Source: an uncultured Bacilli bacterium (GTDB lineage: Bacteria > Bacillota_I > Bacilli_A > ML615J-28 > CAG-313). From it: a stretch of DNA of 6,364 nt. The stretch is taken from assembly GCA_947627685.1 (NCBI GenBank), contig CANQWZ010000071.1:1-6364 (forward strand). Direction: 5' to 3'. The notes beneath the pieces were generated by a model, which worked only from the letters and a program-made list of their open reading frames with translations, ran no database searches and was not told the origin of the DNA. Shown piece by piece: positions 1 to 6,364 of this stretch. A program made the translations under genes and the position numbers. Positions within the stretch are counted from its first letter, which is position 1; each line of letters starts with the position of its first letter.

Positions 1-2159
1 ACATTAAAGAAAATGCTGATCATGAAGGAAAACTGAAAGAAATTGCTCAAATTCTTGATTATGAACCAATCCTATCGCCCGAAGAATTAGAACTTGCTAC
101 CTACATAAAAAGTGATGTTATTTGCCCTCTAATTAGAATTCTTAATTTAATGATACCAGAAGCTCTTAGACTCAAAACGAAAAAATATTTAACAATAGTT
201 AGTTATGATGCGGTTAGTGCTAATCTAGTAGAACTATTTAACACTAACAAAACAATTGAATACACTAATGATTTAAAAAAATATGAACCTTTTTTTGCTA
301 AAGAAGTAAAAGCTGGTAACATTATAGTAACATATGATGCTATACAAACGGTTAATGACAAAAAAGTAACTAAATATTTATTAAATCCTACTTATACCAT
401 CAAACATATAAATGATTTAAATGAGGCATCACAAGTTGCCTTTCTAAGAAATCTAAAAGATGAAGTAGCTAAAACTAGTTTAGAATTAATGCAAAAATAT
501 GGTGTTACCAAATATATGATTGACACCCTTACTAAAAAGGGCTTTCTTGATAAAATTGAAGTCAAAGCATCACGTATTAAAGTAAGAGATATTCCTATTA
601 ATAAAAGAATTAGACAAACAGATGATAAGATAGTATCTGATTTGTTAGCCAAATTAGATAATTATCAAAAGCCCGTGCTTTTTATTCCTAAAAATAAAGC
701 ACAACAGTTAGAAATGATTTTACAAATCATTAATTACAATCAAAAACAAAATAAAAATATTTTAATTTTTGAACCTGAAGTTTTAACAAGTTACCAAATA
801 GCTGATGAAATAAGAAAACACACATCTTTAAGTGTTGCTTTAATAAATGCCAATCTATCAGCTGGAGAATTTTTAGATTACTATAATGAAATTAAAAATG
901 ATAACTATCGTGTCATCGTAACTACTGCTAAAGGTGCCCTTTTACCTTATGTCAATATTGGTAGTTATCTTTTACTAGATTCAGAAAGTGATAATTATTA
1001 TAATGATCAAAGCCCAAGATATGATTTACATAATGTATTTGAATATATGGCTAGGTTAAAAGGTGCAAAAGTTATAAGAAGTACTATTTCACCAAGCATT
1101 TTAGAATATACCCATGCTCTAAAAGGAAATTTAGATTTACTAGAAAATTTTGATACCAAAAAAGATTATCAAGTTGAAATCATTGATCAAAAAAAAGAAT
1201 TACAACTTGGTAATAATTCCACTATTTCAGCTAAGTTATTACAACTTATTAAATTAACTAAAGCAAAAAAACAAAAAAGTTTATTAATCATTAATAATAA
1301 AAGTTATAGTTCATATGTTTTATGTAGATCATGTGGTAATATTATTAAATGTCCAAGATGTGAAACGACTTTACAATATAACAAAAAGAATGATCAATTA
1401 AGGTGCCCTGCTTGTTCATATCATACAAGTTACCAATCAAAATGTCCTACTTGTGGCAACGATACTTTAAAACTAGGTGGCTTTGGTATAGAACAAGTTG
1501 AAGAAGATTTACGCTCTAATTTAAAAGATTATCAAATTGCTTCACTTGTAAGTAATGATTTTGATCATTTTTCACAGCTTGAAGCTGCCTTTGAGAATGG
1601 AGACCTTGATATTTTAATTACTACTGATTTATTTTCAAGAAGTATAATGGGTCAATCTATTGGTTTAATTGCTATAATTAGTTTGGATAGTGTCGCAAAA
1701 GCTGCTGATTATGATGCTTCTTTTAGAGCTTATGCGATGTTAACGCATGCTAGTTCCAAACTAACATCAAATAGTATACTAGCTATTCAAACTTATAATC
1801 CCCAAGAACCTTTCTTAACGACTTTTTTAAGTGGTGATTATCACGCTTTCTTTAAAAATGAAATAACAATGCGTAAGATTCTTAAAAATGAACCATTTTA
1901 CTATGTTAATAAAATCATTGTTAAGGGTAGTTATGAAGAAAATTTTAAAGTTGCTAATGACATAAAACTTGCTTTACAAAGTGCTTTTAGTAAAGAGGTT
2001 TTTATTCTAGGACCTACCTATAATTATCAATATCAAGGCGTTCAATTAATTATCAAGCATAAAATAAATGATATTAGCCATTTTTATCAACAAATTTATC
2101 AAACTTATCAATCAACTAACATGATGATTATTATTGATAAATATCCCAAATATATATAA
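1..2159 (+). CDS. priA: Primosomal replication-restart protein PriA, 5'-truncated by the window edge, with degenerate helicase motifs
   Basis: PriA recognises stalled forks and starts reassembly of the replisome. The frame is open from the left edge (first full codon at 3), giving 718 visible residues. The ATG at 150 is not the start, because the 49 codons before it encode the conserved LSPEELELA segment of the N-terminal 3'-end-binding domain; roughly 60-80 residues are probably missing upstream. Numbering from that ATG, a winged-helix-like region spans about 15-145, a RecA-like lobe about 160-330, the zinc ribbon 392-435, a second lobe about 440-560 and the C-terminal domain about 580-669. 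Cysteines 392, 395, 401, 404, 419, 422, 432 and 435 match the E. coli PriA spacing exactly. The ATPase motifs are eroded: no GxTGSGKT P-loop near 175-190, DSES at 277-280 where DEEH is expected, STISPS at 311-316 for SATPS, and THASSKLTSN at 532-541 for the QVAGRAGR motif. The family call is firm; loss of ATPase activity is inferred. There is no tryptophan in the visible part. fmt follows after 14 nt. Confidence 0.93.
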   Translation, partial: IKENADHEGKLKEIAQILDYEPILSPEELELATYIKSDVICPLIRILNLMIPEALRLKTKKYLTIVSYDAVSANLVELFNTNKTIEYTNDLKKYEPFFAKEVKAGNIIVTYDAIQTVNDKKVTKYLLNPTYTIKHINDLNEASQVAFLRNLKDEVAKTSLELMQKYGVTKYMIDTLTKKGFLDKIEVKASRIKVRDIPINKRIRQTDDKIVSDLLAKLDNYQKPVLFIPKNKAQQLEMILQIINYNQKQNKNILIFEPEVLTSYQIADEIRKHTSLSVALINANLSAGEFLDYYNEIKNDNYRVIVTTAKGALLPYVNIGSYLLLDSESDNYYNDQSPRYDLHNVFEYMARLKGAKVIRSTISPSILEYTHALKGNLDLLENFDTKKDYQVEIIDQKKELQLGNNSTISAKLLQLIKLTKAKKQKSLLIINNKSYSSYVLCRSCGNIIKCPRCETTLQYNKKNDQLRCPACSYHTSYQSKCPTCGNDTLKLGGFGIEQVEEDLRSNLKDYQIASLVSNDFDHFSQLEAAFENGDLDILITTDLFSRSIMGQSIGLIAIISLDSVAKAADYDASFRAYAMLTHASSKLTSNSILAIQTYNPQEPFLTTFLSGDYHAFFKNEITMRKILKNEPFYYVNKIIVKGSYEENFKVANDIKLALQSAFSKEVFILGPTYNYQYQGVQLIIKHKINDISHFYQQIYQTYQSTNMMIIIDKYPKYI

Positions 2160-2163
2160 AGGA
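2158..2163 (+). promoter_or_regulatory. Ribosome binding site of fmt, overlapping the priA stop codon
   Basis: AAAGGA begins inside the priA TAA stop (2157-2159) and lies 10 nt before the fmt ATG at 2174. It supports that start and tight coupling of fmt to priA in one transcript. Confidence 0.7.
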
Positions 2164-2173
2164 AAAGTAAATT

Positions 2174-3091
2174 ATGTTAAAAATAGTTTTTATGGGCACA
2201 CCGATGTTTGGCGTGCCAATTCTAGAAGCATTAATTGCGAAATACCAAGTTGTTGGTGTTGTTACCCAACCTGATCACATTGTAGGTCGCAAAAAAGTTT
2301 TACAAGCATCACCGGTTAAACTTTGCGCAATGGCTCATAATATTTTAGTATTACAACCTGAAAACATTAGAAAAGATTATCAAGATATTATGGCCTTAGA
2401 ACCAGACTTAATTGTTACAGCTGCCTATGGACAACTAGTAGGAATGAAACTTTTAAACTATCCTAAATATCGCTCTATTAATGTTCATGGTTCACTACTA
2501 CCCAAATATCGTGGTGGTGCACCCATTCAACAGGCAATTAAAGATGGCGAGTTAGAAACAGGAGTAACAATCATGTATATGGAAAAGGCTATGGATGCAG
2601 GTGATATTTTAGCAAGTGCTAAAATACCAATTACCGATGATGATACAGCCGGTAGTATGTTTAGCAAATTATCATATTTAGGCCGTGACTTATTATTAAA
2701 AGTGATTGATGACTTAGTAGATGGTAAAATAACACCTATCAAACAAGATGAAAGTAAAGTAAGTTATGCTTATAATATAACTAAAGAAGAAGAAAAATTA
2801 GATTTTTCTAAAGAAGCAAGAGCGGTTTTCAACCATATTAGAGCATATAATCCTTCACCTATTGCTTATTTTACGATAAATGATGAGGTAATCAAAGTTT
2901 ATGAAGCACGAGTTATTGATTTTTATCATGACATGAAAATAGGCCAAATTTTTCTAAAAGATAAAACGCGCGTTTGTGTTGCTTGTGGCAACCATACAAC
3001 GCTTGAACTTTTAGTAGTTCAGCCTTCTAGCAAAAAAGCAATGAAAGCAAGCGATTTTGCTAACGGAGCACTACGAAAATATTTAATTTAA
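2174..3091 (+). CDS. fmt: Methionyl-tRNA formyltransferase
   Basis: This cytoplasmic enzyme transfers a formyl group from 10-formyltetrahydrofolate to the amino group of methionyl initiator tRNA, making fMet-tRNA for translation initiation. The 305 residues are close to the usual family length of about 310, so it is complete. The N-terminal Rossmann-type formyltransferase domain starts with IVFMGTP (4-10) and has TQPD at 31-34. The catalytic Asn103 and His105 lie in INVHGSLLPKYRGGAPI (102-118), and Asp141 is in MDAGDIL (140-146). The C-terminal OB-like tRNA-binding domain starts around 205, with HIRAYNPSP at 221-229; this is usually NPWPGA, and the tryptophan is serine here. The start is supported by AAAGGA 10 nt upstream. 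In many Firmicutes def (peptide deformylase) lies between priA and fmt and rsmB follows fmt; neither is at those places here. The pgpA-like gene begins 9 nt after the stop. Confidence 0.97.
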   Translation: MLKIVFMGTPMFGVPILEALIAKYQVVGVVTQPDHIVGRKKVLQASPVKLCAMAHNILVLQPENIRKDYQDIMALEPDLIVTAAYGQLVGMKLLNYPKYRSINVHGSLLPKYRGGAPIQQAIKDGELETGVTIMYMEKAMDAGDILASAKIPITDDDTAGSMFSKLSYLGRDLLLKVIDDLVDGKITPIKQDESKVSYAYNITKEEEKLDFSKEARAVFNHIRAYNPSPIAYFTINDEVIKVYEARVIDFYHDMKIGQIFLKDKTRVCVACGNHTTLELLVVQPSSKKAMKASDFANGALRKYLI

Positions 3092-3095
3092 GGAG
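3090..3095 (+). promoter_or_regulatory. Strong ribosome binding site of the pgpA-like gene, overlapping the fmt stop codon
   Basis: AAGGAG begins within the fmt TAA (3089-3091) and ends 5 nt before the ATG at 3101. It is the closest match to the consensus Shine-Dalgarno sequence in the window and confirms this start. Confidence 0.8.
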
Positions 3096-3100
3096 TAAAT

Positions 3101-3634
3101 ATGAGTAAACTATATTATTCAAGAGAAGAAATGCAACGTTTAAATATAGCTAAATTATTAGAACGAGGTGTTAAAGTTGAAGATATTGCCATTATTGCCT
3201 ATAATCAACAATATCGTTATAATAAAGACATTAGCATGGAAGCTTGCATAGAGAGTGTTGAAAAAATCTTATCTTTAAGAGATATTTTCCATTTAGTTCA
3301 ATTAGGTGCTGAAATTGATCGTCTAACCGAAGAAAAAGCCTTTCGTGGACCGATTCAAGAAATTATGGAAAATGATTTAGGTGTTTTTGGCGTCGATGAA
3401 ATTTTTGGGCTTGATATTGCTAGATTATATGGTGCTATTGGTCAAACCAATTTTGGTGATATTGATGTTAATAAACCAGGTATTGTCGCAAAACTCAATG
3501 AAGAAGGTAAAGCTGGTAAAAAAAGTTGTCATACTTTTTTAGATGATATCGTTGGTGCTATCGCTGCCGCTGCCTCAACTAGGGTTGCACAAATATGGTC
3601 AGAAGATGTAGCAAGTAAGGCTAAAGATGCATAA
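3101..3634 (+). CDS. pgpA: PgpA-family protein, YutG-like (putative phosphatidylglycerophosphatase A)
   Basis: The family is named after E. coli PgpA, which removes phosphate from phosphatidylglycerophosphate to give phosphatidylglycerol. This 177-residue protein resembles the Firmicutes YutG/YpjQ branch instead. An N-terminal helical region containing LLERGVKVEDIA (19-30) precedes the PgpA core: GVDEIFGLDIARLYG (97-111), then GQTNFGDIDVNKPG (114-127), then TFLDDIVGAIAAAAST (145-160). The acidic residues Asp99/Glu100, the DxxKPG element (122-127) and Asp148/Asp149 correspond to the conserved acidic positions in E. coli PgpA. Unlike E. coli PgpA it shows no convincing membrane segment, so it looks soluble or peripheral. 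The family assignment is firm. The PGP phosphatase activity is inferred and less certain for this branch. It sits 9 nt after fmt and 2 nt before sdaA, with a good Shine-Dalgarno sequence. Confidence 0.88.
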   Translation: MSKLYYSREEMQRLNIAKLLERGVKVEDIAIIAYNQQYRYNKDISMEACIESVEKILSLRDIFHLVQLGAEIDRLTEEKAFRGPIQEIMENDLGVFGVDEIFGLDIARLYGAIGQTNFGDIDVNKPGIVAKLNEEGKAGKKSCHTFLDDIVGAIAAAASTRVAQIWSEDVASKAKDA

Positions 3635-3636
3635 TC

Positions 3637-4827
3637 ATGGAAACAATAAAAGATATTTTTAAAATAGGATATGGACCATCAAGTTCACATACAATGGGTC
3701 CAGCAAGGGCTGCTAAGATCTTTTTAAATCGTAATTTAGATGCTACTACTTTTAAATGTATTTTATATGGTTCACTAGCAAGAACTGGTAAGGGACATTT
3801 AACTGATTACATCATCAAAAAAACTTTTAACAATAAACCCATTGAAATAATTTTTGATTTTGATAAAACCTATAATTATCATCCTAACGCAATGAAATTT
3901 ATAGCTTACCAAGATCACAAAAAAATTGATGAATGGTTAGTTTTTAGCGTTGGTGGTGGTACATTAAAAGAACTTAATGAACCTAGAACCCTAACCGATG
4001 CAACGATTTACCCTCATCATTTAATGAATGATATTTTAAAATATACCAAAGATCTAAAAATGGGTCTTGATGAATATGTAGAAAAATATGATGAAAAAGA
4101 TCTTGATGAATATTTACTTGCTATTTTAAAGCAGTTTAAAAAAACGATTAATCAAGGCCTATATGCCTCGGATATCTTACCGGGTGGCTTACAAGTCCAA
4201 AGGAAAGCCCCCTTATTTTATCAAAAATTTTTAAGCAATCCTACGCTTGAACTATTAACATATACATACGCTTTAGCAATGAGTGAAGAAAATGCCTCAG
4301 GTAATCTAGTAGTTACGGCGCCAACTTGTGGCTCTTGTGGGGTAGTTCCCGCGGTCATATTAAGTTATCAAAAGATGAATGAAGTAAGTGATGAAAAACT
4401 AATAAAAGCGCTAAAGGTGGCAGGATTAATTGGCAATTTAGCGAAAACTAATGCCTCCATTTCAGGTGCTGAAGTAGGTTGCCAAGGTGAAATAGGGGTA
4501 GCTTGCGCAATGTCAGCTGCGGCCATTAGTTATTTAAAGGGCGCTAGTAATGAAATTATTGAATATGCGGCAGAGATTGCCCTAGAGCATCATTTAGGCA
4601 TGACTTGTGATCCCGTTAAAGGCCTTGTACAAATACCTTGCATTGAACGTAATGCGATTGCTGCCATGCAAGCTAATAACGCTTCAGACTATGCTATTTT
4701 AGCTGGTAATAAACATAATGTAACACTTGATAGTGTTATTGAAGTTATGAACGAAACGGGACATGATTTACATACCAAATATCGTGAGACCGCAACAGGT
4801 GGCCTTGCTATTCATCAAAAAAAGTAA
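3637..4827 (+). CDS. sdaA: L-serine ammonia-lyase (L-serine dehydratase), iron-sulfur dependent, single-chain short form
   Basis: The enzyme deaminates L-serine to pyruvate and ammonia in the cytoplasm with a [4Fe-4S] cluster rather than PLP. Both halves are fused in 396 residues. The beta-type domain starts with IGYGPSSSHTMGP (10-22) and YGSLARTGKGHLTD (44-57) and contains FSVGGG (103-108). The alpha-type catalytic domain holds SGNLVVTAPTCGSCGVVPA (221-239), GAEVGCQGEIGVACAMSAA (277-295) and MTCDPVKGLVQIPCIERN (322-339). Cys282, Cys324 and Cys335 have spacings of 42 and 11, the same as the three cluster cysteines 343, 385 and 396 of the Legionella pneumophila enzyme. The protein is shorter than E. 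coli SdaA (454) and resembles the roughly 400-residue forms known from Bacteroidetes. It ends GGLAIHQKK without the C-terminal cysteine of the Legionella type. The start lies 2 nt after the pgpA stop with only a weak Shine-Dalgarno match (AAAGA at 3623-3627), so translation is probably coupled. Confidence 0.95.
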   Translation: METIKDIFKIGYGPSSSHTMGPARAAKIFLNRNLDATTFKCILYGSLARTGKGHLTDYIIKKTFNNKPIEIIFDFDKTYNYHPNAMKFIAYQDHKKIDEWLVFSVGGGTLKELNEPRTLTDATIYPHHLMNDILKYTKDLKMGLDEYVEKYDEKDLDEYLLAILKQFKKTINQGLYASDILPGGLQVQRKAPLFYQKFLSNPTLELLTYTYALAMSEENASGNLVVTAPTCGSCGVVPAVILSYQKMNEVSDEKLIKALKVAGLIGNLAKTNASISGAEVGCQGEIGVACAMSAAAISYLKGASNEIIEYAAEIALEHHLGMTCDPVKGLVQIPCIERNAIAAMQANNASDYAILAGNKHNVTLDSVIEVMNETGHDLHTKYRETATGGLAIHQKK

Positions 4828-4834
4828 AAAGTTT

Positions 4835-4838
4835 AAGG
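4835..4838 (+). promoter_or_regulatory. Ribosome binding site of rlmD
   Basis: AAGG lies 7 nt before the ATG at 4846 within the 18-nt gap after sdaA. It is a short but well-placed Shine-Dalgarno match and supports this start. Confidence 0.6.
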
Positions 4839-4845
4839 CAAAAAT

Positions 4846-6255
4846 ATGGAAATAATAAATACTAACATTATTAAAGAAAAAGCCCAAATCATAATTACTT
4901 GTACTTCATTAAGTCATGAAGGATTAGGAATTGGTAAAGTTGATGGCATAAAAGATGGCATCATGGTTAATAACTTTCCGATCTTTACGACAAACTTTTT
5001 AATTGGTGAAAAAGCTAAAGTAGAAATTACTAGCCTTAAAAAAACTTATGGTTATGGTAAAATCATTAAAATATTTACCGATACCATTTCTAAAGATCGC
5101 ATAAATCCTGCTTGTAAAAATTATGGCAAATGTGGTGGTTGTAATTTAATGCATTTAAATTATTTAGCAACCCTTAATTTCAAAACCCAAATGGTTAAAG
5201 AAACCTTAAAAAAAATTGCTAATTTGGATAATGTCATTGTAAATCCTACTATCGAAATGGATAATCCAAATTATTATCGCAACAAGGTACAAGTACCATT
5301 TAGAAATGAAAGCAATAAAATTATTTGTGGCTTTTTTGCACGCAATTCTCATCAAGTAATAGCTTTAGATGAATGCTTAATTCAACCTAAAATTTCTACA
5401 GATATTGTTAAATTTATAAAAAACATTCTTAATGAATATAAAATATTAGGTTATAATGAATTTAGTGATCAGGGCTTAGTTAAACATGTTTTAGTTAGAA
5501 CAAATCATGACTTAACGAAGATAATGGTTATCTTAGTGCTAAAAGAAAATAACTTACCATATCAAGAGGAAATCATTAATAAATTAATTAAAAGATATCC
5601 TGTAATAAGTTCCATTATTATTAATGTAAAGCCTGAAAATAGCAATACAATTTTGGGAAAAAATTGTCAAACAATTTATGGTGATGATTATATAGAAGAC
5701 ATTCTACTTGGTTTAAAATTTAGAATATCGGCACTATCTTTTTATCAAGTTAATCATTCCCAAACTGAAAAGCTTTATCAAAAAGTTATTGAACTTGCCT
5801 CTTTGAATAAAGAAGATATCTTAATAGATGCTTATTGTGGTATTGGAACAATTGGTCTTATAGCAAGTAAATATGTCAAAGAAGTATACGCAGTAGAAAT
5901 AGTAAAAGATGCCATTTTAAATGCTAAAACAAATGCTTTAATAAATAATATAAATAACATCCATTTTGTTTGTGCTAAAGCCGAAGAACAAATAGTTAAA
6001 TGGTATGAAACAAATATTTTAGCAAATATCATAATCGTTGATCCACCTCGTAAAGGCTGTGATAAAACGTTACTTGATACAATCATTAAGATGAAAATAG
6101 CTAAAGTCATCTATGTTTCTTGTGAAGTGGCATCGCTTTCAAGAGATTTGAAATATTTAACACAAAATAATTATCAAATCATTACCATCCAGCCCGTTGA
6201 TATGTTTGCTTATACATCAAATATCGAAAACATCGTATATTTATCTTATAAATAA
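4846..6255 (+). CDS. rlmD: 23S rRNA (uracil-5-)-methyltransferase, RlmD/RlmCD type (TrmA/RumA family)
   Basis: This SAM-dependent enzyme makes 5-methyluridine in 23S rRNA at U1939; in Bacillus subtilis the homologue RlmCD also modifies U747. The 469 residues are full length. An N-terminal TRAM-like RNA-binding region spans about 10-77, with SHEGLGIGKVDG at 23-34. Cys90, Cys96, Cys99 (CGGC at 96-99) and Cys177 form the expected [4Fe-4S] site, with C-x5-C-x2-C spacing as in E. coli RlmD. The methyltransferase domain has FYQVN (299-303), the SAM loop DAYCGIGTIGL (328-338), VDPPRKGCD (398-406), the nucleophile Cys426 in YVSCEVASLSRD (423-434) and the probable base Glu461 in SNIEN. The loop CEVAS differs from the common CNPAT, and Asn459 stands where His is usual, but the catalytic Cys and Glu are kept. 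Whether it is mono- or dual-specific cannot be read from sequence. It is the last gene before the terminators. Confidence 0.94.
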   Translation: MEIINTNIIKEKAQIIITCTSLSHEGLGIGKVDGIKDGIMVNNFPIFTTNFLIGEKAKVEITSLKKTYGYGKIIKIFTDTISKDRINPACKNYGKCGGCNLMHLNYLATLNFKTQMVKETLKKIANLDNVIVNPTIEMDNPNYYRNKVQVPFRNESNKIICGFFARNSHQVIALDECLIQPKISTDIVKFIKNILNEYKILGYNEFSDQGLVKHVLVRTNHDLTKIMVILVLKENNLPYQEEIINKLIKRYPVISSIIINVKPENSNTILGKNCQTIYGDDYIEDILLGLKFRISALSFYQVNHSQTEKLYQKVIELASLNKEDILIDAYCGIGTIGLIASKYVKEVYAVEIVKDAILNAKTNALINNINNIHFVCAKAEEQIVKWYETNILANIIIVDPPRKGCDKTLLDTIIKMKIAKVIYVSCEVASLSRDLKYLTQNNYQIITIQPVDMFAYTSNIENIVYLSYK

Positions 6256-6265
6256 CAAGTAAAAA

Positions 6266-6289
6266 AATGAACTCAAATGTGAGTTCATT
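6266..6289 (-). terminator. Hairpin with a T tract for minus-strand transcription (probable terminator of a convergent gene)
   Basis: A perfect 10-bp stem pairs 6266-6275 with 6280-6289 around a 4-nt loop, AATG. On the + strand it is followed by CAGAC, not by T residues. The seven As at 6261-6267 directly to its left become a T tract when read on the - strand. It therefore fits an intrinsic terminator for a gene entering from the right, and may also help to terminate or protect the rlmD transcript. Confidence 0.6.
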
Positions 6290-6290
6290 C

Positions 6291-6329
6291 AGACTGTTGA
6301 CAAACTAAAATGTTAACAGTCTTTTTTTT
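6291..6329 (+). terminator. Rho-independent terminator of the priA-fmt-pgpA-sdaA-rlmD operon
   Basis: A 12-bp stem pairs 6291-6302 with 6311-6322 with one G-U wobble around an 8-nt loop, followed at once by a run of eight Ts (6322-6329). It lies 36 nt after the rlmD stop and is the only convincing + strand terminator in the window, which marks the operon end. The last 35 bases (6330-6364) hold nothing that can be assigned. Confidence 0.88.
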
Positions 6330-6364
6330 GCATTTTAAAATAGTTATCAACACTTCGGTATATT

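Noticed and set aside
150..152. ATG at 150 as the start of priA
   Set aside because: The frame is open to the left edge, and the codons before this ATG encode conserved PriA N-terminal sequence (LSPEELELA). The ATG is an internal methionine.
392..652. Minus-strand open frame opposite priA (and similar ones at 2527-2742 and 5832-6110)
   Set aside because: Each lies wholly opposite a gene with clear protein-family motifs, has no recognisable domain and shows no persuasive ribosome binding site. They are antisense shadows.
1..2159. priA as a pseudogene
   Set aside because: There is no stop or frameshift in 718 codons, the zinc cysteines are perfect, the C-terminal domain is present and the gene is embedded in a tight operon. 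This fits altered function better than decay.
3..6255. Use of TGA as a tryptophan codon (Mycoplasma-type code)
   Set aside because: No in-frame TGA occurs in any of the five genes, and all three tryptophans are TGG. In an AT-rich genome with the alternative code TGA would be expected to dominate. All five stops are TAA, so the question is not fully closed.
6297..6302. TTGACA as a promoter -35 element
   Set aside because: It forms part of the terminator stem, and no -10 element lies at a 16-18 nt spacing.
6344..6352. TTATCAACA as a DnaA box
   Set aside because: It is one mismatch from TTATCCACA, stands alone and lies in AT-rich DNA where chance matches are common. There is no cluster of boxes or nearby dnaA/dnaN.
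6313..6363. C-terminal end of a minus-strand gene reading into the window
   Set aside because: One minus frame is open from the right edge to a TAA at 6315-6313, but only about 16 codons are visible, with low-complexity content. It is too short to support, although the convergent terminator makes such a gene possible.

Overview
The window is AT-rich bacterial DNA. Five genes lie head to tail on the + strand with almost no space between them: a 5'-truncated priA (replication restart), fmt (initiator tRNA formylation), a soluble PgpA/YutG-family gene, sdaA (single-chain Fe-S L-serine dehydratase) and rlmD/rlmCD (23S rRNA m5U methyltransferase). Gaps between genes are 2 to 18 nt. A + strand intrinsic terminator at 6291-6329 ends the series, so it reads as one operon whose promoter lies upstream of the window. 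No RNA gene, mobile element, CRISPR array or long non-coding stretch is visible.

The protein families point to a low-GC Firmicutes/Tenericutes-type organism. Support comes from AGGAG-type ribosome binding sites, a YutG-like PgpA, a priA-fmt neighbourhood, TAA as the only stop codon used, and a strong bias to A/T-ending codons. The three tryptophans in about 2065 visible codons are all TGG and no coding frame contains TGA, so nothing suggests the Mycoplasma-type code. A reduced-genome Bacilli, Mollicute or Erysipelotrichia-like lineage is a reasonable guess, but species cannot be fixed from this sequence.

The most notable feature is PriA. Its reading frame is intact for 718 codons, and its eight zinc cysteines have exactly the E. 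coli PriA spacing. The helicase motifs, however, are eroded: no Walker A P-loop, DEEH changed to DSES, SATPS changed to STISPS, and no arginine-rich motif VI. It looks like a maintained but ATPase-dead PriA, able to bind DNA and perhaps load the primosome without unwinding.

Functionally the operon mixes replication restart (priA), translation initiation and ribosome modification (fmt, rlmD), phospholipid-related metabolism (pgpA) and serine catabolism to pyruvate and ammonia (sdaA). This is a housekeeping cluster rather than a specialised system. Just after rlmD, two hairpins sit back to back: the second has a T tract for the + strand and the first has one for the - strand. This suggests that a convergent gene ends just beyond the right edge of the window.
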